Under the pieces are notes generated by a model. It did no database searches. It worked only from the letters and a program-made list of their open reading frames with translations, and was not told the DNA's origin. A stretch of 64,000 bases of DNA from Leptospira semungkisensis (GTDB lineage Bacteria; Spirochaetota; Leptospiria; Leptospirales; Leptospiraceae). Below, piece after piece: positions 50,179 through 63,701 of the stretch (positions are counted from its first letter, which is position 1; each line of letters opens with the position of its first letter). Where the stretch lies: positions 868,001 to 932,000 of the forward strand of contig NZ_RQEP01000005.1 in the NCBI RefSeq assembly GCF_004770055.1, given 5' to 3'. Made by a program: the position numbers and the translations under genes.

Positions 50179-51083
50179 ATGAGACGTATTATATATCTCG
50201 GAATTATCTTGGCCGCGTTCCATCTAAGCACCTTTGCACAAAACGATAAAGTAATAAATTTTCTTTTCCCTGTGAAAACCGACGGAATCGAGAACAAAGT
50301 TAGTTCCGTTTTCGGAGAATCCCGTGGAGATCATTTTCATAATGGAATGGATATTGCTTCTTCCGGAGAACCTGTTTTGGCAATGGCCGAAGGCAAGATC
50401 CTCTACTCGCGGTTTGGTGAAGACGATCCGTTTGGGGAAGAATTCGGGACCGGAAATTCGGTCTGGTTGGATCATGGAAATGGGATTTATTCTTCTTATT
50501 ATCACCTGAAAGACGGTCGGCTTCCCGGTCTGTTGGACGAAAGGCTAGTTGCCGCCGGCGAAAAAATTGCTTATACAGGGAACACAGGGCACTCGAGCGG
50601 TGCTCACCTACACTTTGTTTTGCTAAGAGAATTCGGAAAGATCATCCAAGACCCTATGAAAGTCTTGGCCCCAGTCGAAGATGAGACTCCTCCGGCGATC
50701 GGAAATCTTTTGGTCCATCAGGACGAGAGTAAATTCAGCCAGATCAACGACGGAGATAATATCAATATCTCCAAGCCTTTTCCTGTAACAGTAGGTATTC
50801 AAGATGCGGGGAAGAAATCAGGTCAGAGAAGGGGAGTTGCCCAGATCCAGGTTTCTTTGAACGGCCAGCAATTGAAGAAGGCGAGCTTCTCCAATCTGCA
50901 TTATGAAAAAGGAGAATGGAAGAATTCAGAAGGATTCCCGTTCACCGACCTGTATTACAAAGATCAGTATCTGCTTGGTAATTTAGATTTTCGTAATGGA
51001 GAGAATACGATCAAGGTCTTGGCCTGGGATTTTCGCCAAAACCTCTCCGAGAAAACTTTTACGTTTTACGTGACTCGGATTCG

Positions 51084-51087
<4 letters not shown>
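50179..51087 (+). CDS. M23-family (lysostaphin-type) metallopeptidase
   Basis: A 302-residue exported protein. A signal peptide ([17 protein letters not shown]) precedes the M23 domain with the zinc residues in [12 protein letters not shown] near residue 53 (H-x3-D) and [13 protein letters not shown] near residue 140 (HxH). A beta-rich C-terminal domain follows. It should cut or remodel peptidoglycan. It is divergent from the sigma factor gene, only 35 bases apart, so it may be a target of that regulator. It overlaps the dnaE 3' end by four bases. Confidence 0.9.
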
Positions 51088-54605
<3,518 letters not shown>

Positions 54606-54710
54606 ACCAAGGGACATAATAGAATTTGGGTCCGATCTCCGTCAAGCGGAGTGAGGGAGAATCTCTTATTCTTAGTCCGGAAATCAGTGTCGAATTGCCA
54701 GGATTTTTTC

Positions 54711-54722
54711 TAGGAGTTCCTA
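54711..54722. repeat. TAGGAGTTCCTA palindromic core
   Basis: A second copy of the dyad core TAGGA-GT-TCCTA found at 25803-25826, here within a non-coding gap upstream of a lipoprotein gene. The arms do not extend beyond five bases. Confidence 0.5.
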
Positions 54723-54813
54723 CGCTAGTTGGAACGGAAAAAAGCGCCAAAAATAATCGTTTCTATCCGTACTATTATTGAATTTGCGAATGCATCCTTT
54801 AAAGAATGTCCCG

Positions 54814-55563
54814 ATGCGGATCCTAAAGTGTTTCCTCTTTCTTTCGATCGGTTTGCTTGTCATCGAATGTGTGACTGCGGACCATAGTGAGAGAAATTTT
54901 TCTGCTCGAACTGCTGCAAGCGAACTACCGACTCGGGTGGTTTTAAGAAAGAGCATTGCTCCAAACAAAGATACAAAACTAAATATTTCCGTAGAGGTTC
55001 TCGATCCGAAAGCAGATTGGTCCGATGCGGTACTTGCCAATTTTTTTATAAAGGATGATAGCTCGATTTTGCTTCGGCTTTCTTCTCATTATTATCTGGT
55101 GTTTGTAAGGATTCAAAATAATAACTCCATAAGAGAAGTTCTGAATTTATCCGGATTGGAATTCGAACATGAAGGAGAACCATTCCGTCCCGAAGCATGG
55201 GAAAATTATCCTAAAAATATCTCCTGCCTTAATTGGAAAGGGAACATAAAGAATTTATATAATGCAGGAGTATTAACGCTAACTACTGTGTTTATCGTAG
55301 GCGCAGTCGCAGCCTGCGCGAAAGAAGGAAACTGTGACGGAATGAAGCATATTGGAAATGTTATGGATCTGTCGACTTCGGGAGAAACAAATATTTCTAA
55401 AGCGATTTCTAATCCTTTATTTACCACTAATTTAGAGTTTTGGAATGAAAAGGATCCTTGGGTAATGAATCCTGGGACAAATAAAGAGTTCTTTTTGCTC
55501 TATCCTAAGTCTTGGTCTCAAAATTTAGGGACAAAGGCTCTCTTATCTGCGAATTGTTTTTAA
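54814..55563 (+). CDS. putative lipoprotein of unknown function
   Basis: A 249-residue protein with a short basic N-terminus and a hydrophobic stretch ending in LLVIEC, a spirochaetal lipobox with the acceptor Cys at about residue 19. The ATG at 54814 gives the most compact signal peptide; in-frame starts at 54778 (TTG) and 54790 (ATG) are possible. A hydrophobic helix (VLTLTTVFIVGAVAACA) lies near residue 165. No domain is recognised. It stands alone between dnaE (divergent) and the GNAT gene. Confidence 0.62.
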   Translation: MRILKCFLFLSIGLLVIECVTADHSERNFSARTAASELPTRVVLRKSIAPNKDTKLNISVEVLDPKADWSDAVLANFFIKDDSSILLRLSSHYYLVFVRIQNNNSIREVLNLSGLEFEHEGEPFRPEAWENYPKNISCLNWKGNIKNLYNAGVLTLTTVFIVGAVAACAKEGNCDGMKHIGNVMDLSTSGETNISKAISNPLFTTNLEFWNEKDPWVMNPGTNKEFFLLYPKSWSQNLGTKALLSANCF

Positions 55564-55641
55564 TTTTTTCATTATTTATAAAAATAGAATAGATCCTATT
55601 CGAAATTTAGTATATTCTGCACTTTCGCAAAATGGAGAACC

Positions 55642-56112
55642 ATGCAGAAAGCGCCTACGATCCCTACTCGAATTGCCACTAGATCCGACCTGGAAGAACT
55701 CTCGGAGTTGTTCGACTTATATCGAAAGTTTTACGGATACGAATCGGATGTCCCCGCTGCAAAACGATTCTTAGAAGACAGGCTTTTGTACAAAGATTCC
55801 ATCCTTTTAGTAGCAGAAGGTCCTGGAGGCTTAGTCGGATTTGCACAATTGTATCCTACGTTTTCCTCTTTAACCATCCAAAAGGATTTCATATTAAATG
55901 ATCTTTATGTAAGAGAAGGCGAACGTAGGAACGGGATCGCAAAGAAACTCTTAGAAGAGGCTACCGCTGCAGTTATAAGATGCGGAGGAAAAGGAATGGG
56001 TTTGGAGACTTCTCCAGATAATCGAACTGCTCGGATCTTATACGAACATTTCGGATTCAAGTTGAGCGAATCCTTTTTGCATTACTATTGGGTCGCGCCT
56101 AAGGAAGCCTAA
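55642..56112 (+). CDS. GNAT-family N-acetyltransferase
   Basis: A 156-residue GNAT protein. IRTATRSDLEELSELF-like opening (here IPTRIATRSDLEELSELF), the central strand ILNDLYVREGERRNGIAKKLL near residue 88 with the acetyl-CoA-binding R/Q-x-x-G-x-G/A pattern (RRNGIAK), and the C-terminal NRTARILYEHFGFKLSE. GGAG lies five bases before the ATG. Its substrate is unknown. It is convergent with gatB. Confidence 0.85.
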   Translation: MQKAPTIPTRIATRSDLEELSELFDLYRKFYGYESDVPAAKRFLEDRLLYKDSILLVAEGPGGLVGFAQLYPTFSSLTIQKDFILNDLYVREGERRNGIAKKLLEEATAAVIRCGGKGMGLETSPDNRTARILYEHFGFKLSESFLHYYWVAPKEA

Positions 56113-56135
56113 ACTTCGCAAAGGCGCTCGTAATT

Positions 56136-57593
56136 TTAGCCCTTTGGAGGAAGAGGCCCTAACTTATCCAAAAGCATTTGGTTTACCAGATTCGGATCTG
56201 CTTTGCCTTTAGAGACTTTCATCACGTAACCTACAATCGCACCGAGAGCTCTGTCCTTTCCGGATTTGTATTTTTGGACTGCGTCTTCATTTGCAGCAAT
56301 CGCCTCGTCTACAATCCTTTCGATCTCTTTGTCATCGCGAACTACGATCAGGTTCTTTTCGGTTACGATTGCCTCTGGATCCTTATCACTGCTAAGCATT
56401 TCTTCGAAAACAGTCTTTCCGATCTTTCCGGAAATCTTTCCGTCCGCGATCAGTTTTACGAGACCGCCAATCCTTTGAGGTCCTACATTGAATTCTGAAA
56501 TTGTAATGCTTTCTTTGTTTACGATCCCGAGCACTTCGTCTTTGACCCAGTTCGAAGTTCTCTTTGCGTCTCCGGAAACTTTGAGAGCATCTTCGAAATA
56601 ATCCGCGATCTCTCTTTCTGCGGTGAGTACGTCCGCATCGTATTTAGGAAGTCCGAGTGATTCTACAAAGCGATCTCTTCTTGCATCCGGAAGTTCCGGC
56701 AAGGTTTTACGAATATCTTCTACAGTTTCTTTGGTAAGAATAACAGGAGGAAGATCTGGATCCGGAAAATAACGGTAATCATGACTCATCTCTTTGGTTC
56801 TCATAGTAAGAGTCACATTCGAAGCAGAATCCCAAAGTTTGGTTTGCTGCGGGAAGGTCTTGCCTTGGGTGTACATATCCTTCTGCCATTCTACTTCGTA
56901 GTCTATCGCAGCCTTGACTGCTTTGAACGAGTTCAGGTTCTTGATCTCTACTCTGGTTCCGAATTTATCCGAACCGACTGGTCGAATGGAAACGTTCGCA
57001 TCGCAGCGAAGGGAACCTTCTTCCATATTACAATCAGAAACTCTAATATACCTGAGTACAGATTTGAGAGCTAATAGATAATAATATGCTTCGTCAGAAG
57101 AGCGCATATCCGGTTCGGAAACGATCTCTATCAGAGGAGTTCCTGCTCTGTTTAAGTCAACATAAGACTGAGGGATTTTAGGGTCAGCAGAGTGTATTAG
57201 CTTTCCGGCATCTTCTTCAATATGAATTCGAGTGAGGTTTACGTATCTAGGTTTATCTTCTCCCTTGACGGTGAAGGTAATTCCTCCTCCAACGCAAATC
57301 GGCCTGTCGAATTGAGAGATCTGATATCCTTTGGGAAGGTCAGGATAGAAATAATTCTTGCGGTCGAATTTTGTATGAAGAGTGATATCCGAGCCGAAGG
57401 CGAGTCCCGCCATGATCGCTTTAGAAAGAGCGTCTTCGTTCAGGACAGGAAGAGATCCCGGTAACCCCAAGCAAACAGAGGAAACTTGAGAATTGGGAGC
57501 CGCACCGAATTTAGAGGGACTATCGGAGAATACTTTGGAATTGGTATTGAGCTGTGCGTGTACTTCCAAACCGATGATCACTTCATATTGCAC
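56136..57593 (-). CDS. gatB: aspartyl/glutamyl-tRNA amidotransferase subunit B
   Basis: A 485-residue subunit of the GatCAB enzyme, which turns Glu-tRNA-Gln and Asp-tRNA-Asn into the correct amidated forms. [23 protein letters not shown] and the zinc/kinase segment [21 protein letters not shown] near residue 80 are family hallmarks; [15 protein letters not shown] follows near 195. The C-terminal tRNA-binding YqeY-like domain is present. gatA and gatC are not in the window. Confidence 0.97.
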   Translation of the reverse strand: MQYEVIIGLEVHAQLNTNSKVFSDSPSKFGAAPNSQVSSVCLGLPGSLPVLNEDALSKAIMAGLAFGSDITLHTKFDRKNYFYPDLPKGYQISQFDRPICVGGGITFTVKGEDKPRYVNLTRIHIEEDAGKLIHSADPKIPQSYVDLNRAGTPLIEIVSEPDMRSSDEAYYYLLALKSVLRYIRVSDCNMEEGSLRCDANVSIRPVGSDKFGTRVEIKNLNSFKAVKAAIDYEVEWQKDMYTQGKTFPQQTKLWDSASNVTLTMRTKEMSHDYRYFPDPDLPPVILTKETVEDIRKTLPELPDARRDRFVESLGLPKYDADVLTAEREIADYFEDALKVSGDAKRTSNWVKDEVLGIVNKESITISEFNVGPQRIGGLVKLIADGKISGKIGKTVFEEMLSSDKDPEAIVTEKNLIVVRDDKEIERIVDEAIAANEDAVQKYKSGKDRALGAIVGYVMKVSKGKADPNLVNQMLLDKLGPLPPKG

Positions 57594-57707
57594 TAGAACA
57601 CCTCTTTGCCTCGAATTTGTAGGATGAGTTTTTTCCTTATCCTTGAAATTTTAGAGGCCTATGGAGTTATTCTTCCAAGCGGACCAGTACCGGCAACGGA
57701 TTTTTGA

Positions 57708-58463
57708 ATGAAACAAACTCTTTGTATTGCGAATCAGAAGGGTGGAGTGGGAAAAACCACTACATCCGTGCATCTTGCTGCCGGCCTAGCAAGAAAAGGA
57801 GAGAAGGTCCTTTTAATCGATCTGGATGCTCAGAACAATGCGAGCTCGGTTTTTCCGGAATCCAAGTCGGATTCTGCCAAAGATTCCTTTTCACTTTTCA
57901 GTGAGAGGGCTCCTCTTTCGGAGATCATAGTGCGTACCCGGATTGAAGGTTTGCATCTTCTTCCTTCTTCTTCCAAGCTGACCCAAATCGATGTGTTGCT
58001 GGCTGGCAAGATGGACGGTTTCTTTATCCTGAAAGAAGCATTAGAACCGCATTCCTCCGATTTTGATTGGGTGGTGATCGATTGTCCTCCTAGTCTTTCT
58101 TTGATTACTATGAATGCTTTCGTTGCTGCAACCGGTGTTATTGTCCCCTTGCAGGTTTCCAAATTTTCTTTGGATGGAATTGAGGCGATCTTAGAAGCAA
58201 AGGGCAATACAGTAAAACGGTTCAATCCCGGGCTTAAGATTTTAGGCGCTCTACTGACCTTGTTCCAGCAAAGGACTACCATGTCTCAGACTGTTGTGCC
58301 GATGATAGAAGAGCATCTTCGTTTATTCGAATCTAAGATCCCTCCTTCCGTTGCCGTGGAGGAAGCGCATCTACTGAACCAATCCCTTTACGAATACCAA
58401 CCTAAGAACAAGGCAACAAAAGCTTATCTTCAGTTTACCGAAGAGGTATTCTCTCTTGGCTAA
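57708..58463 (+). CDS. ParA/Soj-family ATPase
   Basis: A 251-residue Walker-type ATPase with the deviant Walker [21 protein letters not shown] near the N-terminus, Walker A' [15 protein letters not shown], and Walker [18 protein letters not shown] near residue 120. Such proteins position chromosomes or protein clusters by ATP-dependent surface binding. No parB or origin-like gene cluster is adjacent. It overlaps the next membrane protein gene by eight bases, so the cargo may be an envelope complex and not DNA. This is inference from context. Confidence 0.87.
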   Translation: MKQTLCIANQKGGVGKTTTSVHLAAGLARKGEKVLLIDLDAQNNASSVFPESKSDSAKDSFSLFSERAPLSEIIVRTRIEGLHLLPSSSKLTQIDVLLAGKMDGFFILKEALEPHSSDFDWVVIDCPPSLSLITMNAFVAATGVIVPLQVSKFSLDGIEAILEAKGNTVKRFNPGLKILGALLTLFQQRTTMSQTVVPMIEEHLRLFESKIPPSVAVEEAHLLNQSLYEYQPKNKATKAYLQFTEEVFSLG

Positions 58464-59151
58464 GAAGTCCGATTCTAAAAAAGATCTATTGAAGAAGGCA
58501 GCAGGCGACGTGGTTCGCAAAACCTTGGGAGGAGAAGTTCGAGTTCCCGAACAAACTTCTTCTAAGAACCTTTCTCAAGATTTACCTAAGGAAGAGGCCG
58601 AGATCCCGAAAGAGACTTTGGTCAGGCCTTTGGATGTAGAGAAAAGCCGGGAAAAACAATTGCCCAAAAAGGAGCCCCTCTTCAAGGTAAACAACGATAT
58701 GAGGATAGAAGAATATACCCAGTCAGGAAACCGTGATTCCAACGGGAATAAAAAGTGGATTCGTATCCTCGGAGTCTTCTTATTTGCCGCGCTTGTTTGG
58801 TGGATCTGGCCTTCTAAGCACGAGATCTATATGGATGTGGACAAGATGACTCCCGATAAGGTTTCGGGAATGACTTCCGAAAAGGAATATCATTTTACTC
58901 ACGGCCAAGACTTCTTCATTTATTATAAGAGAGGCGGATGGTTTTCTCCCGATCGTATCAAGCTCACGATCTATAAAGTGGATGATTCTAGAGAAGAAGT
59001 CAGCGTCCAAGAAAAAGATTTCAAGCGTAGGTTCGATAAATTCCAAACCTATTATGACGATTCTTTCTTTGATGAAGAAGGAGCGTATGAAGTTGAGATC
59101 AAGAACGAGGACGAAGAGGTTCTTGTTACCAAGAAATTCACCATCGACTAA
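58456..59151 (+). CDS. single-span membrane protein coupled to the ParA-like ATPase
   Basis: A 231-residue protein with a charged cytoplasmic N-terminus (about 97 residues, Lys/Glu-rich), one membrane helix ([19 protein letters not shown]) and a beta-rich extracytoplasmic domain. It starts with TTG inside the ParA-like gene end, which couples their translation. No family is recognised. It could be the membrane partner of the ATPase, by position only. Confidence 0.65.
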   Translation: MAKKSDSKKDLLKKAAGDVVRKTLGGEVRVPEQTSSKNLSQDLPKEEAEIPKETLVRPLDVEKSREKQLPKKEPLFKVNNDMRIEEYTQSGNRDSNGNKKWIRILGVFLFAALVWWIWPSKHEIYMDVDKMTPDKVSGMTSEKEYHFTHGQDFFIYYKRGGWFSPDRIKLTIYKVDDSREEVSVQEKDFKRRFDKFQTYYDDSFFDEEGAYEVEIKNEDEEVLVTKKFTID

Positions 59152-59835
59152 ATGAAATTCTTTCTAATTCTTTTTTCCTTTTTCCTATTCTTTTCATTTT
59201 GCGAGCCTGCGGATCGTCCTGCAGGATTGCCTGCCGGCGCTAAACATGATCGAAATATGAATGCTTATGTTCTGATCGAGAATGGCGTCAGCAGAATATA
59301 TTACGATAATGGAAAGTTATTCTTCGAATGTCCTGTGGATGAGAACAAGTTGTACCACGGAGATAGCAAATCCTATCTTCGTTCCGAGGATGGAGTTTCT
59401 GCTCAAGGAAGATATGAGCATGGAGTTAAGGTCGGAGATTGGACTTGGTACTTTCCGAATGGAAAAGTTTACGTAAAACAAAAATTCGGTCCTGGGCCCA
59501 AGGATCTTGCCGCTCAATTTAACGGTGACGAAGGGAACGAAGACGGACCGTACGAAAGATATTATCCAGAAGGAAATCTAGAAGTAAAAGGTCATTACAA
59601 GAGCGGTTTCAAATCGGATTTTTGGCAGAAGTTCTTTAAGGACGGAGAGTTGGAATACTCAGGATATTATTCCAAAGGCAAAAAGATCAGGACCTGGTTC
59701 TATTATTTCCCAAATCGTCAGACCGAATCTGTAGAAGTATTCGATGATTCAGGAAAATTCATCTCTCGCACGATATATGCTCCTGATGGCAAGAAACTCT
59801 GTGATGTAGAAGAGAAAGGATCCCATTGCGGATGA
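59152..59835 (+). CDS. MORN-repeat lipoprotein
   Basis: A 227-residue protein. The signal segment ends FSFC at C18, a likely lipidation site. The mature part holds about five MORN_2/YwqK-type repeats, e.g. YDNGKLFFECPV, GDWTWYFPNGKVYVKQ, YYPEGNLEVKGHYKSG and FFKDGELEYSGYYSKGKK. Such repeats are structural; function is unknown. It begins immediately after the previous stop codon, in the ParA-like operon. Confidence 0.8.
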   Translation: MKFFLILFSFFLFFSFCEPADRPAGLPAGAKHDRNMNAYVLIENGVSRIYYDNGKLFFECPVDENKLYHGDSKSYLRSEDGVSAQGRYEHGVKVGDWTWYFPNGKVYVKQKFGPGPKDLAAQFNGDEGNEDGPYERYYPEGNLEVKGHYKSGFKSDFWQKFFKDGELEYSGYYSKGKKIRTWFYYFPNRQTESVEVFDDSGKFISRTIYAPDGKKLCDVEEKGSHCG

Positions 59836-59838
59836 CCC

Positions 59839-60114
59839 ATGCAAAAATCTCGATGGGAGAAGTTTGTATTCTGGAGTTTTCTTTCTTTAACTATCTATAT
59901 TAGTTTTTACTTAACTTTCACTCATTATGCAAGCGAGGCTTTTCTTCTCGCATTGCTTGTTACTCATTTGGGAATATTCACTGCGTTTCGCAGGATCTTG
60001 GACAGGACCTACTATTTTGCATTAGCTTTTTTTCATATAGCAGGGTGCTATATTTTAGGAAGGAATTCTTTAGAGATTCTGTCCGCTATCGATGGATGGA
60101 AGCAGGGATTTTAG
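59839..60114 (+). CDS. small three-span membrane protein
   Basis: A 91-residue protein with three hydrophobic segments (VFWSFLSLTIYISFYLTF; FLLALLVTHLGIFTAF; YFALAFFHIAGCYIL). It follows the MORN lipoprotein by three bases and its last 45 bases overlap the convergent gene at 60070. No family recognised. Confidence 0.6.
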   Translation: MQKSRWEKFVFWSFLSLTIYISFYLTFTHYASEAFLLALLVTHLGIFTAFRRILDRTYYFALAFFHIAGCYILGRNSLEILSAIDGWKQGF

Positions 60115-61113
60115 GACCCCAAAGTTAGAATTCAGCCAAACAATTAAGACTACCACAAATACGAATACGATCACTAGTATGATATTGATATACAAGATGA
60201 TTCGTATGAATCTCGCCTGCAAGTAGCCGAACGCAAGAGCAAGATTTTGGTATTTTCCAAGCTCTGAACTTTTGCCGAATTTCAAATAATTCCGAATATA
60301 AAAGGCGGAGAGAAGAATTACCGCTAAGATCAACAGAATCCCAAATTGCTCTGAATAACTTTTTTGCAAAACGAATAGGGGAATATAGATCAGATCTCCA
60401 ATCAAAGTCCCTAAGGCCACGATCCCAAAGAAATGCCAAACCGAAGCCCAGAAAGTTTCACTGTCCGCCTTCTTTCCAGTCCTGAATTCGGCCTCGTCTT
60501 CTCTTAGATTTTGTAAAGATTCAAATCTTTCCGCAGGATCATTTTTGAAGATAGAGCCAATGGAAACCATAAGATAGATCATTCCAATGATCCATCCCAG
60601 GAAAAATATTACTATCGGAAGGATCCAGGCCACTGCATTCGGAGTGCGAACTGTAGCTCCAACTAACGTAGGTAACGCTGTGAGAGCATAAATGATCCCG
60701 AAGAAATACAAAACCCGATTTAGAAATGCGTAGAAGAAAGCCTTGTAATACAAGGAAACAAAAGAAGTAACCGAAAGGATTGCGAGAAAGATATAAAAGA
60801 AGATTTGGATCTTCTGTCCTAAGAGAACTCTCCCGAGTCTGTCTTTGGTATCTTCGGGTTGAGAGTCAGCCGGAAGAGAAGGATCATTGATCTCTGCAAT
60901 GATCTTTTGTGTAAGAAGCATTTGAGAGATCGCTCCTCCCTGGAAGTAAAAACCGGAAGCAGGTTCTCTCCCTGTTCCATCTAATAAGGCTTCCATTGTA
61001 GAAGTATCGTTTGCATCCAAGAATGTAGGCTGCAAGAAGAGTTGGAACACACTCACGAGTAAAAGAAGGAATGGAATAATATATGCGATGATTAGTTGGC
61101 TTCGGGATTTCAT
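60070..61113 (-). CDS. multi-pass membrane protein of unknown function
   Basis: A 347-residue protein. After one N-terminal helix there is a soluble loop (residues 30-95, with DANDTSTMEALLDGTGREP), then six or so further helices, e.g. IQIFFYIFLAILSVTSFVSL and FFGIVALGTLIGDLIYIPLF. No catalytic motif or family is recognised. It lies 59 bases downstream of the next leftward gene and may share its transcript. Confidence 0.68.
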   Translation of the reverse strand: MKSRSQLIIAYIIPFLLLLVSVFQLFLQPTFLDANDTSTMEALLDGTGREPASGFYFQGGAISQMLLTQKIIAEINDPSLPADSQPEDTKDRLGRVLLGQKIQIFFYIFLAILSVTSFVSLYYKAFFYAFLNRVLYFFGIIYALTALPTLVGATVRTPNAVAWILPIVIFFLGWIIGMIYLMVSIGSIFKNDPAERFESLQNLREDEAEFRTGKKADSETFWASVWHFFGIVALGTLIGDLIYIPLFVLQKSYSEQFGILLILAVILLSAFYIRNYLKFGKSSELGKYQNLALAFGYLQARFIRIILYINIILVIVFVFVVVLIVWLNSNFGVLKSLLPSIDSGQNL

Positions 61114-61172
61114 TCTACTGATGCTGTATCGACTAGGATTTCTCTAAGCCGAATTCTCTTCATCCAAAAAGT

Positions 61173-62183
61173 TTAAAATAAGAATACGAATACAGCCACC
61201 ATTCCGATCCCTACGACTCCTAAGGCGATCAGAACGGTAAGAAGCAGACTGGATTCTCCTGCCTCTAAAGAAGCGGAAGAGGCAGCGGAGGCGCTGCTTG
61301 TGCTGCCTTTTGCGGCCGCAGGTTTTTCTCCTGTATAAGGACGGACCTTAATAGAGTTCTCTTCTTCGTAGATCTTGCCGAAGATATCATTTCCTATCTT
61401 GATAACGGTTTCGTTCTCTACTCCCTTGTTTTCCGTAGCAACAATCGTCGCAGGAACAGGTTTTATGCTACCGTCTTCCATCTTTAATTTCATTACATCT
61501 ATGATTCCGAGAGTCGCAGGATCGCTTCCGATCAATTGGACTACGATTTGATCACCCGGTCTAAGTTGATTGACCGGGATCCCGGATACTGGAGAGAGAA
61601 TGAACTTGAACTGAATCCTCGTAGCATTAGCTGGAATATTTGCATCGACACCTGTAGGAACTCCTACTGGAATTACTGGAGCCTCGTCCGGAACAACTGC
61701 GGGAGCTTCTTCAGCATCGAGAGTTTCGAAAGAAGGTCTGGAACTCCCTGCCTCTTCTATCTTGTCACGATCGACCAAGGAGTACCAAAGTGAGATATCC
61801 GGTTTGGTATTTCCCATGGCTTGGTTTCCGACCTGATTGATCAGATATCGGATCTTCTCGTCTTCTCTCTTATTGATATAATGGATCAATTGTTCCATGA
61901 AATCATCGGAGCGGCCACTAGTTTGGAATAATTCTTGGAGCTTGTTCGTTAGATTCTTAAGTTGCTTTCCTTCATACTTGATCTTTTGGCAGACGTTTGT
62001 AATGTCTTTGAAGGTGGCTCCGGAGAGAGGTATATTGATGAGTTCGCTGTTTCCTACGGCTACGACTTCGAATCTCTCTATACGGCTGGCAACAGGATCG
62101 ACAATTCCCCCAAATAAGATGTAAAGAGAGGATGTAGTGTCTCTGGATTGAAATAATAATGAATAAACTTGTTCAGATGGCAT
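61173..62183 (-). CDS. tail-anchored protein of unknown function
   Basis: A 336-residue protein. The N-terminal 130 residues are soluble and helical (YEGKQLKNLTNKLQELFQ). A Pro/Val/Ala-rich linker (about 165-190) leads to a beta-rich domain (FKFILSPVSGIPVNQLRPGD), a Ser/Ala-rich stretch and a single C-terminal helix (LLLTVLIALGVVGIGMVAVFVFLF). There is no signal peptide, so the bulk should face the cytoplasm. I recognise no family. Confidence 0.68.
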   Translation of the reverse strand: MPSEQVYSLLFQSRDTTSSLYILFGGIVDPVASRIERFEVVAVGNSELINIPLSGATFKDITNVCQKIKYEGKQLKNLTNKLQELFQTSGRSDDFMEQLIHYINKREDEKIRYLINQVGNQAMGNTKPDISLWYSLVDRDKIEEAGSSRPSFETLDAEEAPAVVPDEAPVIPVGVPTGVDANIPANATRIQFKFILSPVSGIPVNQLRPGDQIVVQLIGSDPATLGIIDVMKLKMEDGSIKPVPATIVATENKGVENETVIKIGNDIFGKIYEEENSIKVRPYTGEKPAAAKGSTSSASAASSASLEAGESSLLLTVLIALGVVGIGMVAVFVFLF

Positions 62184-62317
62184 AAAATTTCGAATGAAAG
62201 ACCGATACTACTCTGAGCCCAAATCGATATCGACTTTTTTTTGACATCCTGCATCGAAATCTTATAATTGTCAAACTAAGGAATTTTGCGGGTATTTTAA
62301 TTTCGCCCGCTCAACCG

Positions 62318-63700
62318 ATGAATTTCCTCTTTAAAAGATCTCCCTTAATCCTTCTTCTCACATCCCGATATATCAGAGGTTCCCGCGTTACCGGTCTTTT
62401 GTCCCTGAAATCCAGGGTTTCATTTATCGTGATGGCAGTCGGAGTTTCACTCTTGATCGTTGTTCTTTCCATCTTCAACGGTTTTCAAAGACAATTGAAG
62501 GAATCTCTGTGGCAAGGCGGAGAACATATTACAATTGAAAGTAGTTCCAATGGCGGAGAGATCCGGGACTACCAAAAGATCATCAAGTTTATCGAAAAGA
62601 CCCCGGAGCTTAAATCCAGGATCTTAGCGGTCGAAGGCGGGATCCAAAGCCACGGTCTTATCCAAAGATATAATATTTTTTATCCCGTTTTGATTAAAGC
62701 AGTCCCTGTCACGAGTGTTGAAGATCTACTCGCACATAAACTTCCAAGTTTTCCGAGAGTGGTTCATTATAACCGAGATGAACTAACGCAGATGAATAAA
62801 GAGAACTTCATTATCTTGGGAAAAGAAATGGAAGATCTCTATAATTTCGGCTTAGGGAAACAACTCACTCTTGCAGTTCCTGGGGGAAGATTCTCTCTCG
62901 GAAAAGGTGTCGAAGTGAGCGTGGAGAATTTTCGAGTTTCCGGTTTCTTTAAAACAGGAAACTACAAGTTCGATTCAAGCTTTGTTTATATGGCACTTCC
63001 TACTGCTCAGAAATTCTTTAAGATGAGAGAGGCCGTGAATCAGATCACAATCAAGGTGAAATCCTTGGATGATCTGGCACTCTGTAAACGCAAATTGCAT
63101 AGATTGTTCTCTGATGCAGAATTTGAAAAAGAAGTCGAATCCGCTTCTTCTCTTTCCGTGAGAACAATTGCAGAGGAACAAGAGAATCTACTCGCTGCAT
63201 TGAAGCTCGAAAAGACGATCATCTCTATTATCGTATTCTCATTTATCATCCTTGCTGCCTTAGGAATGGTTGCTTCCGTTTATTCCTTAGTAAGAGCAAA
63301 GAGAAAATCCATCGGAGTATTAAAAGCTCTCGGGCTTCCTTCTTCGGATATACTTTTGATCTTTACGCTAAATGCAATGTTAGTCGGGATTCTCGCCTCT
63401 TTGATCGGAGGAGTGACCGGTATCTTCTTGGCAAATTCCTTAGAAAGCATAGTAGGCGGGATAGAAGAGATCATCAATATGTTCGGTCCCGACTTTGCAG
63501 CACTTTCAGGATCCGATTGGAGTCCTGTTGAATTGGTGCCGAAGAGGATCTATTACTTTGATCAGATCCCTGTGGATATCAATATCGCATTTATCTTCAT
63601 GGTTACGACTGCGGCTACTATCCTTTCCGGAATTGCAGGATATTTTCCAGCAAGATGGGCCGCTAGCTTGAATCCTGTGGACACGATAAGGAACGACTAA
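62318..63700 (+). CDS. lolE: LolC/LolE-type ABC transporter permease
   Basis: A 460-residue FtsX/MacB-family permease. One N-terminal helix ([21 protein letters not shown]) precedes a large periplasmic domain (about 60-280), and three C-terminal helices follow, including [22 protein letters not shown] with the cytoplasmic [15 protein letters not shown] loop. The layout matches LolC/LolE, which release lipoproteins from the inner membrane for the outer membrane. It is longer than the E. coli proteins. The LolD-like ATPase begins two bases after its stop codon. Lipoprotein-rich leptospires need such a system. Confidence 0.87.
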   Translation: MNFLFKRSPLILLLTSRYIRGSRVTGLLSLKSRVSFIVMAVGVSLLIVVLSIFNGFQRQLKESLWQGGEHITIESSSNGGEIRDYQKIIKFIEKTPELKSRILAVEGGIQSHGLIQRYNIFYPVLIKAVPVTSVEDLLAHKLPSFPRVVHYNRDELTQMNKENFIILGKEMEDLYNFGLGKQLTLAVPGGRFSLGKGVEVSVENFRVSGFFKTGNYKFDSSFVYMALPTAQKFFKMREAVNQITIKVKSLDDLALCKRKLHRLFSDAEFEKEVESASSLSVRTIAEEQENLLAALKLEKTIISIIVFSFIILAALGMVASVYSLVRAKRKSIGVLKALGLPSSDILLIFTLNAMLVGILASLIGGVTGIFLANSLESIVGGIEEIINMFGPDFAALSGSDWSPVELVPKRIYYFDQIPVDINIAFIFMVTTAATILSGIAGYFPARWAASLNPVDTIRND

Positions 63701-63701
63701 C

